Origin: Clostridiales bacterium
GTDB taxonomy: Bacteria; Bacillota; Clostridia; Lachnospirales; Lachnospiraceae
DNA: 62,977 nucleotides
Direction of reading: 5' to 3'
Assembly: GCA_018369015.1 (NCBI GenBank)
Contig: JAGZDD010000005.1
Coordinates: forward strand, 1 to 62,977
The position numbers were made by a program, and so were the translations under genes. The notes under the pieces were generated by a model. That model was given only the letters and a program-made list of their open reading frames with translations. It made no database searches and was not told where the DNA came from. Of the stretch, positions 55,066 to 62,738 are shown in pieces (the first letter of the stretch is position 1; each line of letters starts with the position of its first letter).

Positions 55066-56044
55066 TTCTCCATGGAATCGACGGCGCCGCTCCCTTTTTC
55101 GTCACAGCCAGGGCTGAGGCTCTTGCGGCCATGCCCAAAGCGTCAGAAAGTGCTTCCCCGGCAGAATTACTGTCAGGCTTCCTCTCAGCGTTCTCGCCGG
55201 ATTTTGCGCCGACATTCTTGCCTAATTCCCCGGCAGTCTTTTCCTGAGCCGATACAATGCCCCCAAAAACATAGCCCGTAAACGTATCCCCCGCTGCGGT
55301 CGTATCTACAGCTTTTACTTTATATGCTTTTTGAAAAATGGTCTGCGTCTTGTCTTTATACACAGATCCCCGGCTTCCCAGAGTTAGAATAATTTTCATT
55401 TCTGGAAAAAGTTCCAGCAATTTGTCCGCCAACGCGTACTCCCCATCGGTATCGGCAGCTCCGTCTTTCCCTGTTATCCCTAAATACAGTTCCCGGATTT
55501 CGATTTCATTCAATATGAGGTAATCCACATAATTTAGAGGATAGGAAAAAATCTTTTCATCTGCAGGAGAAGGATTTAAAATCAGCGTCATTCCCTTTTT
55601 GCGGGCTTTCTCCATAATATACGGCATCTGGTTGATCTCATTTTGAAGAAGAATAAAATCGCCGTCAGAAAAATCTTCTAATACAGTATCTACATCTGCC
55701 TTTGTCAATGCCTGATTTGCGCCGCCAAAAAGCATAATGCAGTTCTGTCCGTCCTTATCATTTTGAATAATCGCATGGCCCGACGGACAATCCTTTACAA
55801 AAATATGCTCCGTATGAACGCCATTTTCTTTTAAAAGCTCAACCAGCATTTGTCCATCAGCTCCAACGGCGCCCCCATGGTAAACCTCCACGCCGCACCG
55901 CCTCAGGGCAATCGACTGGTTCAGCCCCTTCCCGCCGCAAAACAGCTGCAAATCCGGCGCCGATAATGTTTCCCCCGCCCAGACAAAATGATCCACGGCA
56001 TAAACATGATCCACATTCAAAGAACCAAAGTTAAGAAACTTCAT
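55034..56044 (-). CDS. rbsK: Ribokinase (PfkB family)
   Basis: A 336-residue PfkB kinase phosphorylating D-ribose: FLNFGSLNVDHVYAVDHFVW at the start, GGKGLNQSIALRRCGVEVYH, NPSPADEKI and the catalytic DTTAAGDTFTGYVFGG (Asp of the GD pair). After that motif a 30-residue Lys/Gly/Glu/Ser-rich insert (GELGKNVGAKSGENAERKPD) precedes the usual C-terminal helices, an unusual feature. AGGAGG precedes the ATG. A related deoxyribose or other sugar kinase is possible. Confidence 0.87.
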   Translation of the reverse strand: MKFLNFGSLNVDHVYAVDHFVWAGETLSAPDLQLFCGGKGLNQSIALRRCGVEVYHGGAVGADGQMLVELLKENGVHTEHIFVKDCPSGHAIIQNDKDGQNCIMLFGGANQALTKADVDTVLEDFSDGDFILLQNEINQMPYIMEKARKKGMTLILNPSPADEKIFSYPLNYVDYLILNEIEIRELYLGITGKDGAADTDGEYALADKLLELFPEMKIILTLGSRGSVYKDKTQTIFQKAYKVKAVDTTAAGDTFTGYVFGGIVSAQEKTAGELGKNVGAKSGENAERKPDSNSAGEALSDALGMAARASALAVTKKGAAPSIPWRNEVEEFETLS

Positions 56045-56160
56045 AAAGTACCTCCTGCTATTAGAATTGTCATAGACATTCTTTACCTTCGTATATACAG
56101 TTTCACATTCCGGCCGCCCGGCACATCTTTACAGGCTTACAGGCACCGCAGCAGCATATT

Positions 56161-56907
56161 TTAGTAATGCTCCAATTTACTTTTTAACTGCCCCCGTTTT
56201 CTCACCGCCAGCGGAACAATACTCCCGTCATTCATCTCAATACGTAATTCTCCGTAATCAACTTTGTCAATATTTTTCAGATTAATAATCACCGAACGAT
56301 GCGGCCGAAAAAAATCTCCGGGAAGCTGTTTTTCCAATGCGCCAATCAATCCGGGAAATTCAAACTGCCTTTGTCTGGCATGAAGAATCAGATGTCGTGT
56401 TGTCGAAGCTGTTTCAATGCTTATAATATCATCATACTCCACCGCAATACTTCTCCCGTCCGGCATACCTGCCGAAAAAATATTCTTATGAGAGTCTGAA
56501 CCCCCGGTATATTTTTTATAAACATCCAGCAAACAAACCCTGATTTGCTCGCCCATTTTTTCCGGTTCATCCTTCATAATGAAATCCAGCGCCTCGACCT
56601 TGTAGCGAAATGTATAAGCGCAGAGTTCAATATGGGATGTTACAAAAACGATGAAGCACCGGGGTTCAATTTCACGGATTTCCTGCGCCAGCAAAAAGCC
56701 GTTCATTTCAGAATTTTTCAGGTCAATATCAAGAAAATATAAGCCGCAGTTTTTAGAATGTCTGGCCTGCTGCACAATATCCTCCGGCTTTTGGGACGCC
56801 ACAGTAATCTGCATATCTAATTGCTCCATAGCGACATAATTTTCAATCTTTTGTTTAATGACCAACAGCTGCTTTTCATTATCCTCACAAATATAAATAT
56901 CAATCAT
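56161..56907 (-). CDS. agrA: AgrA-type LytTR response regulator
   Basis: A 248-residue response regulator: receiver domain with phospho-acceptor Asp in GLYFLDIDLKNSEMNG (about residue 57) and C-terminal LytTR DNA-binding domain (FRPHRSVIINLKNIDKVDY). It should bind direct repeats about 21 bp apart, as seen upstream of agrB and agrD. The start is ATG 56907 after AGGAGC. It is divergent from agrB and separated from agrC, an unusual order. A TATAAT -10 is at 56954-56949. Confidence 0.9.
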   Translation of the reverse strand: MIDIYICEDNEKQLLVIKQKIENYVAMEQLDMQITVASQKPEDIVQQARHSKNCGLYFLDIDLKNSEMNGFLLAQEIREIEPRCFIVFVTSHIELCAYTFRYKVEALDFIMKDEPEKMGEQIRVCLLDVYKKYTGGSDSHKNIFSAGMPDGRSIAVEYDDIISIETASTTRHLILHARQRQFEFPGLIGALEKQLPGDFFRPHRSVIINLKNIDKVDYGELRIEMNDGSIVPLAVRKRGQLKSKLEHY

Positions 56908-57023
56908 TGGATTAGCTCCTGTAAACATTATCATAATCATGTAAAACAATTATATCTTAAAGGCTCTCACATTTAAAGTAACTAAAATATGCGTCATAAG
57001 CGTTTACATAAACGCTATTTTTC

Positions 57024-57090
57024 AACGTTCATCGCTCATAATGCGACGTTTAAATCTTTTCTGTCCATTCTCATATATTTCAAATATAAT
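57024..57090 (+). promoter_or_regulatory. LytTR operator and promoter of agrB
   Basis: AACGTTCAT (57024-57032) and GACGTTTAA (57045-57053) are 21 bp apart; TGTCCA (57062-57067), 17 bp, TATAAT (57085-57090) follow. The geometry matches the agrD promoter. A further AGCGTTTAC lies at 56999. Confidence 0.7.
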
Positions 57091-57160
57091 AATCATAGTA
57101 CTTAATTTAATATCATACGGTTGACTGTCAATACTTTCACATCTTAATATCCCGGAGGTT

Positions 57161-57296
57161 GTAACAGTTCAGCTATGCTGAACTGTTACCTGCAAAAATC
57201 CAGTAAAAAATCGCCTGCGGCGATGGGATTTTTGCACTCCTGTTTCACTTTCTGACGGTCAGCGCAGCAAGTGCGCAGACCTGGCTGAACTGTTAC
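57161..57296. mobile_element. MITE-like element, copy 3, inserted at the agrB ribosome site
   Basis: 136 bp bounded by GTAACAGTTCAGC and GCTGAACTGTTAC, flanked by a perfect 8-bp duplication CGGAGGTT (57153-57160 and 57297-57304). The interior matches the element at 22982 with about 55 bp deleted. The duplicated GGAGG serves as the agrB ribosome site. Confidence 0.88.
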
Positions 57297-57308
57297 CGGA
57301 GGTTTCAC

Positions 57309-57857
57309 ATGCTCAAAACAATTTCTGTCAAACTTACAAATTACTATGAAAAATTTATGCCCTTGTCTGAAACAGACCGTTTAAAAATGATTCTGGGCTT
57401 TCAAAATATTATCCATCAGGCCGGAATGTTTTTTGTCATTTTTACACTCGCAGGCATTTTTCACATATTTAAAGAAACCCTTTTGTTTCTGGCTGTTTTT
57501 AGTATTTATCGGCGCATCGCCGGAGACTTTCATCTTTCCACAAGCCTTGGCTGTATCTGCGCTACGTCGTTCATCGATATCGGAGGAACTGCGCTTGCTC
57601 TGCGCACAAACATAAATATCCCGGCCGTTTTAACTCTTTTTGTCATCATTGTTATCGTCACATTCATTCTTGCCCCGCGGCGCACGAAAAATTATCCGGT
57701 GTCTGATGAAACCAAACACCGCCTCAAAGTCCGGTCTGTGCTGCTTGCTATCTTCTTAGGGGCAACAGCACTTATTTTACCCTATCCGTTCCGGGAGCTT
57801 GTAACCATTGCCACACTGGCAGAAAGCCTAACCCTTATTCCTAATCCAAAGCACTAA
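57309..57857 (+). CDS. agrB: AgrB, autoinducer-peptide processing protease
   Basis: A 182-residue, polytopic membrane cysteine protease. The catalytic His and Cys are at residues 75 and 82 in YRRIAGDFHLSTSLGCICAT. It cleaves the C-terminus of AgrD and forms the cyclic autoinducer. The family motif's GG is changed to AG (RIAGDFH). GGAGG before ATG 57309 lies within a target duplication. It is convergent with agrC, the two stop codons overlapping. Confidence 0.93.
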   Translation: MLKTISVKLTNYYEKFMPLSETDRLKMILGFQNIIHQAGMFFVIFTLAGIFHIFKETLLFLAVFSIYRRIAGDFHLSTSLGCICATSFIDIGGTALALRTNINIPAVLTLFVIIVIVTFILAPRRTKNYPVSDETKHRLKVRSVLLAIFLGATALILPYPFRELVTIATLAESLTLIPNPKH

Positions 57858-59173
57858 GCGGCCTTATTATAAACATGAAGGAGCTGGACAAAATTTTCTT
57901 TTTCAATCAATGTTTCAAGATACATATTTTTATTGCGGGCAATCATCTGGCTGACATTATAAAGGCCAAGACCCCGTCCGGCTCCTTTTGTAGAAATATC
58001 CGGCTTATCCAGATTAGAAAGCGCTAAATGACGATCAATAAAATGATTGCTAATCCTAAAAGCAATTTCCCCTTCGGTTTTTATTCCTGTAAATGAAAGC
58101 TCCGGCTGTTCTGTTTCCAGGGCAGCCTCTATGGCATTATCTAAAAAAATCCCCAGAATCCTTGCCAGGTCGATCACATCTCCCGTAATTCTTTCTATGG
58201 GGGCATCGATCTCCACAGTCACCTTAATCCCCATTTCCTGAGCATAAATCAGCTTCGCTGTCACAAGTCCTTTTAATTCGACCAGCTTTAAGTTAGCCAG
58301 ACGGCTAATTTGATAATTATCCGGGGCAAGCAAAGCTTTCATCGGAAGAATATGTTTATGAAAATACCCTTCCAGACCATCCATATCTTTACTATCAATA
58401 TAACCATACATTGTTGTTAAAATATTGATATAATCATGTCTGAAGGAACGCAGATTGTTATAAAGATTTTCAACCTGCTCCGTATATTTTTGCATGGCTA
58501 AAAAAGCATTTTGCCGCGCTTTCATCTCCGCTTCTTTTTTATACATCTGGATGGAATGAATAATCATCCATGTTGTTATACAAAAATAAGCTGTAAAAAT
58601 AAGCGTATTAAACGAAACAACCCCTGCGGAATAACCAATATTTTCGCCCTCAATAATATTCACTGCATATAAAACGACCGTAAGTACTAAATTAACTGCT
58701 ATAAAAATAAAGGTTTTCTTTGGAACATCCGAAAAATTTATATGACTGGCATATTTACGCCAAAGAAACATCAACAATTTACTGACCAGATATGTAATTA
58801 CAATGGAACTCGCCATAAAACAAACATAAACGAACGGCTTAGCCTGCATATGGGGAATATCAATGCCTGTAGCAAGCCATAATAATGTACTTTCAATATT
58901 GCTTAAAATAACATTCTGCAAATAGCTGAATAGAAAAAGGCCGATATTCCTTAGCCGGTGCCTGTCGATACATGACAGATAAAAAGACACTGTGACTAAA
59001 AGAAGAAAGATTCCGTAATTTCTTACAACAAAGAGCATCCATATAAGATTAGACATTATTACCAAAAATAATCCCGCTTTTTTGAGCCAGGATAAATGGA
59101 ACGGCAGGAATACAATAAGCGGAACCATATAACAAACTGTCGTCAGCAGCAAAATACTTAACGTGTACCACAC
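57854..59173 (-). CDS. agrC: AgrC-type sensor histidine kinase
   Basis: A 439-residue sensor kinase: six or seven N-terminal membrane helices (to about 200) forming the peptide receptor, a dimerisation helix with phospho-His in FRHDYINIL, and a GHKL ATPase domain (DLARILGIFLDNAIEAALE N-box; KGAGRGLGLYNV G-box). GTG 59173 is preferred over an upstream ATG because GGGGGAG lies 6 nt before it. It is divergent from agrD. Confidence 0.9.
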   Translation of the reverse strand: MWYTLSILLLTTVCYMVPLIVFLPFHLSWLKKAGLFLVIMSNLIWMLFVVRNYGIFLLLVTVSFYLSCIDRHRLRNIGLFLFSYLQNVILSNIESTLLWLATGIDIPHMQAKPFVYVCFMASSIVITYLVSKLLMFLWRKYASHINFSDVPKKTFIFIAVNLVLTVVLYAVNIIEGENIGYSAGVVSFNTLIFTAYFCITTWMIIHSIQMYKKEAEMKARQNAFLAMQKYTEQVENLYNNLRSFRHDYINILTTMYGYIDSKDMDGLEGYFHKHILPMKALLAPDNYQISRLANLKLVELKGLVTAKLIYAQEMGIKVTVEIDAPIERITGDVIDLARILGIFLDNAIEAALETEQPELSFTGIKTEGEIAFRISNHFIDRHLALSNLDKPDISTKGAGRGLGLYNVSQMIARNKNMYLETLIEKENFVQLLHVYNKAA

Positions 59174-59286
59174 AGAAATCTCCCCCATTTACACTATAAT
59201 TCATTATACGAAAAGAATACAAAATCTACAAGATTTATATTTATCCTAATAAACATCAAAAATTGTATTCTAAACGTCATTAGAAT

Positions 59287-59354
59287 AACGTTTAAACGCC
59301 AAAAAACAACGTTTAACTAAAATTTGCGCCATTGCTTCAATATTGAGTTATAAT
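59287..59354 (+). promoter_or_regulatory. LytTR operator and promoter of agrD
   Basis: AACGTTTAA at 59287-59295 and 59308-59316 are exactly 21 bp apart. A -35 region near 59326 (GCGCCA), 17 bp and TATAAT (59349-59354) follow. A weaker AACGTCATT lies at 59273. Transcription would start near 59361. Confidence 0.75.
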
Positions 59355-59381
59355 ATAGATAGAAGGGAGGGTATTTATAAA

Positions 59382-59543
59382 ATGAACAAACCATTTAAAA
59401 CCGTCATCAGATTGCTTGGAACCTCGGTGATTTCAGTTGGAGTCAGAGGAGTAAGCAAAAGCTCTTTGCTTGGGATGTATGAACCGGAGGTTCCGGAAGA
59501 ACTGAATCGGGCACTGAAATTGCCCAAAAGCAAGGATAGTTAA
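59382..59543 (+). CDS. agrD: AgrD, autoinducer prepeptide with serine core
   Basis: A 53-residue peptide: amphipathic membrane-binding N-terminus (MNKPFKTVIRLLGTSVISVG), a core SKSSLLGMY and an acidic C-terminal tail (EPEVPEEL). The tail matches the AgrB recognition motif. No Cys is present; Ser27 or Ser28 would form a lactone ring with Met32 or Tyr33. GGGAGG is 11 nt upstream of the ATG, a long spacing. It is first in an operon with two secreted proteins. Confidence 0.85.
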   Translation: MNKPFKTVIRLLGTSVISVGVRGVSKSSLLGMYEPEVPEELNRALKLPKSKDS

Positions 59544-59578
59544 AAACATCTTATTTTAATCTGAAAGGAGTGCAACTT

Positions 59579-60355
59579 ATGAAAAAGCTTTTATCATTAT
59601 TTTTATTTAGCCTTTTAATTATCATTTCTATTCCAAATGATAGTTATGCCATGGCAGAGGGAAGCAATGACACCTTTACCGCAGATGAAGCTACAAACGA
59701 ACTCACTGAATTTGTTGAAAATCTTGGAATAGATATAAATACGGTTGAAAAATTTCAGGTTATATCAAATTCAGTCACCAGATCTAACACCTCAACAAAT
59801 GCATTAATGATTACTTCTTCAGAAGAAGATTCTACTATTATACATGTCATCGCCGGTTTTGACGATACACAAGGGAAGATTTCCCCTGCCGATGTCGTTA
59901 CCAAAGAATCTGCGACATTGCGCAGCAGCAAAGGGTATACCTGGATTCCCAAAAGCAATACAGTAACTGTTGCTGCGAGTGTTGCTTTCAACACATATGG
60001 AACCAGTGATCTTTCACAAGCCTATTATAACCCTTATTATTGTCAGGTATACTACGCTAATACCAGCGGTTATCACAGTGTTTCAAATATTAGCGCCAAA
60101 TATCGATCTGTTGGAGTACCCTATTCTTATCCAGGTCTTCAGCCCTTATCAACATCAACTGTTCTACATGCTATTGATGTTAATCAGTATTCCCCTGCTG
60201 AATGGCAAGTATATTCAAAAACAAACTATTATTCTTCTGGGCCTTCCCGTGTATTGCGTATCACGATCCCCAGCTACAGCGAAGCCATGGGATTAGATTT
60301 GTCTATAACAGTTGACGGAACTACATATACACAATATTACGGGGTAACTCCTTAA
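59579..60355 (+). CDS. Secreted protein of unknown function in the agrD operon
   Basis: A 258-residue protein with a signal peptide (MKKLLSLFLFSLLIIISIPN, cleavage likely after SYA near residue 25). The mature part is Thr/Ser/Tyr-rich beta-type sequence (TVTVAASVAFNTYGTSDLSQ; LRITIPSYSEAMGLDLSITV). No family is recognised. AAAGGAG precedes ATG 59579. It starts 35 bp after agrD, so it is under the same AgrA-controlled promoter. Confidence 0.6.
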   Translation: MKKLLSLFLFSLLIIISIPNDSYAMAEGSNDTFTADEATNELTEFVENLGIDINTVEKFQVISNSVTRSNTSTNALMITSSEEDSTIIHVIAGFDDTQGKISPADVVTKESATLRSSKGYTWIPKSNTVTVAASVAFNTYGTSDLSQAYYNPYYCQVYYANTSGYHSVSNISAKYRSVGVPYSYPGLQPLSTSTVLHAIDVNQYSPAEWQVYSKTNYYSSGPSRVLRITIPSYSEAMGLDLSITVDGTTYTQYYGVTP

Positions 60356-60369
60356 ATGAGGTGAACCAT

Positions 60370-60990
60370 ATGATGCCGAACAAAAAAGCCCTTTGTTTAT
60401 ATATTATATTTCTTATATGTCTATCAGGAATAGCAGGCTGTTCCAAAAATCCTACATCTCTAACCCTTGAGGAAATGTACGATTCCTATTGGGGCAGTGA
60501 ACAGACGGTTGTGTGTGAAGCGTTGAAAATTACCGAAACAGATTATAGTGTAGAGGAATTAAACAACGGCCTAAGCAAAACCTATACATCAAAAAATTTG
60601 AATTATGTTTTTCACGACAATGATGCCGAATTGTTCTTTGGCTTTTATGACAACGCTTTATCGCTTATTGGCTGCCGGATTTATTTTGAGGAAGATAATG
60701 AACTCTATTCATTTATGAAAAATCAAATAAGTGAATACGATCAAGACTATGAACTCATTGATGACGGCGGTTCCTCCGCACTCAGAAATTCAGAAACTTT
60801 TGAAGATTTTCAAAAAATAACAGAGTATAGCCTAAAAGCAGATGGCATTTTTACCAGTGGTTTGGACTGGAACTTTAACTCGGACACCCAGCTCAAAATG
60901 ACTGTTGTAAAAAGTGCCCAAAACGAAAAATCTGCATTAACAATTTCCTTGCATAATATAAATTTAACTCAAAATATCCTTATGAACTAA
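60370..60990 (+). CDS. Lipoprotein of unknown function in the agrD operon
   Basis: A 206-residue lipoprotein: signal with lipobox SGIAGC near residue 24; mature sequence acidic with no recognised domain (LTLEEMYDSYWGSEQTVVCE). GAGGTGA precedes ATG 60370, 14 bp after the upstream stop. A terminator follows at 61030. It may act with the secreted protein, as partner or immunity factor; this is inference. Confidence 0.6.
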   Translation: MMPNKKALCLYIIFLICLSGIAGCSKNPTSLTLEEMYDSYWGSEQTVVCEALKITETDYSVEELNNGLSKTYTSKNLNYVFHDNDAELFFGFYDNALSLIGCRIYFEEDNELYSFMKNQISEYDQDYELIDDGGSSALRNSETFEDFQKITEYSLKADGIFTSGLDWNFNSDTQLKMTVVKSAQNEKSALTISLHNINLTQNILMN

Positions 60991-61029
60991 TATACTTCCC
61001 ATACAACCCCGGGCATTGTATAACTTATT

Positions 61030-61075
61030 TGCTTCCGAACTTTCTATAAAAGAATTTCGGAAGCATATTATTTTA
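61030..61075 (+). terminator. Terminator of the agrD operon
   Basis: TGCTTCCGAA / TTCGGAAGCA stem (61030-61065) followed by TATTATTTTATT. Confidence 0.85.
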
Positions 61076-61231
61076 TTGCACTGGCTATTTGTTTGGTTAT
61101 CAATATCATTTTAAATATTGTAATAATATTTCTAGCGGCCCGAAAACGACATTAAAAAGCTTATTAGGAAAATAATTACTATTCACCGCCCAAGGCCCAA
61201 CCTCCAGCTCAGCTGGTGGATTGATACTGTT

Positions 61232-61333
61232 TCATTCATTGATCGTATTTGGCCGAATCCCAGTTGCGCGTGCTAAATCGGCCTGGGTAATACGCAGTTC
61301 CCCGAGCTTACGCGACAGTAAAATCTTTATCAT
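61232..61333 (-). pseudogene. Truncated XRE-family HTH regulator
   Basis: A 33-codon minus-strand frame, MIKILLSRKLGELRITQADL then ARATGIRPNTINE, stops at the point where XRE regulators normally continue. It is preceded by AAGGAG. It is the N-terminal HTH of a Cro/CI-type regulator and a remnant of a mobile region. Confidence 0.65.
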
Positions 61334-61350
61334 TTGCCATTACTCCTTCC

Positions 61351-61545
61351 ATGCCAAAAGGAAAACCTAATGCGCAAACAGCCGCAACCGAAAAATACCA
61401 AAAAAAGATGGGTTATATATCTAAAAGCTATAAATTAAAAAAAGAACTCGTTAACAATTTTGCAAAAGCCTGTGAAAAAGCTAATATAAACCAGACGAAA
61501 AAGTTATCAGAGTTAATGCAAGATTTCATCGATAAAATAAAATAG
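61351..61545 (+). CDS. Small RHH-like DNA-binding protein
   Basis: A 64-residue basic protein (KGKPNAQTAATEKYQKKMGY; LKKELVNNFAKACEKANINQ) with the length and pattern of small ribbon-helix-helix or relaxosome proteins on Clostridia mobile elements. There is no clear ribosome site at the ATG, so expression is uncertain. Confidence 0.5.
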   Translation: MPKGKPNAQTAATEKYQKKMGYISKSYKLKKELVNNFAKACEKANINQTKKLSELMQDFIDKIK

Positions 61546-61553
61546 TTGGAATA

Positions 61554-61582
61554 TTGCATTGCTGTCCTGCATATGTTATAAT
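61554..61582 (+). promoter_or_regulatory. Promoter of the antitoxin RNA
   Basis: TTGCAT (61554-61559), 17 bp, TATAAT (61577-61582). Confidence 0.75.
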
Positions 61583-61588
61583 GCCATT

Positions 61589-61661
61589 AGGCTAAAGAGA
61601 TGTGAGTCTTCCATATGGACGACTACAAACGAAAACCCCGGAGATGGCGCTCCGGGGTTTT
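61589..61661 (+). ncRNA. Type I antitoxin RNA
   Basis: A roughly 73-nt RNA from the promoter above to the hairpin at 61632. Its segment AGAGATGTGAGTCTTCCATA (61596 onward) is a near copy of plus-strand sequence over the toxin start (AGAGATGTGATTACTTCCAC, 61775 onward), so the RNA can pair with the start region of the toxin message as well as its 3' end. This is the par/Fst design. Confidence 0.7.
61632..61661. terminator. Bidirectional terminator shared by toxin mRNA and antitoxin RNA
   Basis: Perfect 12-bp stem AAAACCCCGGAG / CTCCGGGGTTTT with ATGGCG loop. Confidence 0.92.
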
Positions 61662-61707
61662 CTATTCCATTTTGTTCTGGCGGCTTAAACCATAGGCTGA
61701 TTACCGA

Positions 61708-61794
61708 CTACTTATCGCCGTCCAACCATTTGCAGATGAGATGGCTAATCACGCCTGCCATGACTGCGATAATAAGAGATGTGATTACTTCCAC
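61708..61794 (-). CDS. Small hydrophobic toxin of a type I toxin-antitoxin cassette
   Basis: A 28-residue membrane peptide: (M)EVITSLIIAVMAGVISHLI, then CKWLDGDK. A single hydrophobic helix with a charged tail is typical of Fst/TxpA-type toxins that damage the membrane. It starts with GTG 61794 after GGAGGAGGTG. Upstream CCTCCT can pair with AGGAGG and hide the ribosome site. A minus-strand TATAAT lies at 61847-61842. The antitoxin RNA is convergent. Confidence 0.75.
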   Translation of the reverse strand: MEVITSLIIAVMAGVISHLICKWLDGDK

Positions 61795-61924
61795 ATGAAC
61801 ACCTCCTCCCTGTCACCAGTTTAGGAGGCGGTAACAAATGGATTATATCATAGGAAATTACTTTCTTCTACATATTCCTCTATGATAAAGGTAAAAAATA
61901 GATATTCATATCGTTAGTTTTTTA

Positions 61925-62011
61925 TTGTTCTGTCTAACAACATATTTTATAATATAATCCTTCAGAAAAACACTCCTTCAAGAAGCCCTTTCTAGCAAGG
62001 GCTTTTTTATT
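61925..62011 (+). ncRNA. Candidate small RNA with terminator
   Basis: TTGTTC (61925-61930), 17 bp, TATAAT (61948-61953) would start an RNA near 61960 that ends at the hairpin AGCCCTT / AAGGGCT plus TTTTTT (about 61984-62011). It contains CACTCCTTC, which could pair with ribosome sites. No open frame is present. The rest of 61862-62116 shows nothing else. Confidence 0.4.
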
Positions 62012-62116
62012 CCCAGAAACTACAATAGCTCTCTGTTCGTTGTTTTTTGAGCCTTTATACAGCAAGGTGCAAAATCAATTCCCAGCTGCGGCACTGCCTG
62101 AACAGTTCCCTCTTAT

Positions 62117-62635
62117 CTACATTATCGCCGCCAGTACCATGCTTGCGGCAGTTCCGGCGGCAGTGGCCAGAAGCGCTCCCTTTAGGGTATAGCGGGTCTT
62201 TGCCACCTTGGCTGCCATAAAATAAACGGACATGGTATAAAAAATTGTTTCTGTACTGGACAGCACGAGAGATGCTACAAGTCCATTATACGAATCTGTA
62301 CCGTAATTTTTATAAATATCCAACAAAAGGCCTGTCGATGCCGAGGAAGAAAACATTTTAATAATTATTAATGTAAACACTTCCACAGCCATGTGAAGCC
62401 GCTCTAAAAGAGGAGCCAGAGCATTTCCCAAAAGCTCAAAGGCAGAGGACGCCCGCAGGACGCCTACGGCAAGCATAAGCCCTGCAAGAGTAGGCAAAAT
62501 GTCCGCGACAATATAAAGCCCATCCCTGGCCCCCTCTACAAACGTATCATATACCTTTATTTTTGCCACAAAGCCATAAAGTACAATCAATATAACAACA
62601 GCAGGAAGAATGTATGCGGATATTGCAGCCATCAT
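62117..62635 (-). CDS. spmB: Spore maturation protein B
   Basis: A 172-residue, polytopic membrane protein with the nucleoside-recognition (Gate) domain of SpmB: ISAYILPAVVILIVLYGFVA at the start, FVEGARDGLYIVADILPTLA and FSSSASTGLLLDIYKNYGTD. It acts with SpmA in spore core dehydration. spmA, normally next to it, is not in the first 340 bp upstream, where repeats lie. It indicates a spore-forming organism. Confidence 0.93.
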   Translation of the reverse strand: MMAAISAYILPAVVILIVLYGFVAKIKVYDTFVEGARDGLYIVADILPTLAGLMLAVGVLRASSAFELLGNALAPLLERLHMAVEVFTLIIIKMFSSSASTGLLLDIYKNYGTDSYNGLVASLVLSSTETIFYTMSVYFMAAKVAKTRYTLKGALLATAAGTAASMVLAAIM

Positions 62636-62738
62636 TTAATTTTTCCTCCTCATAAGATTTTATATATCCTATGAAAATCCTGCCCGCTTTATGAACAGCG
62701 CTGCATTTCTGCGATCCGAACTATTGCAAAACCGCTGC

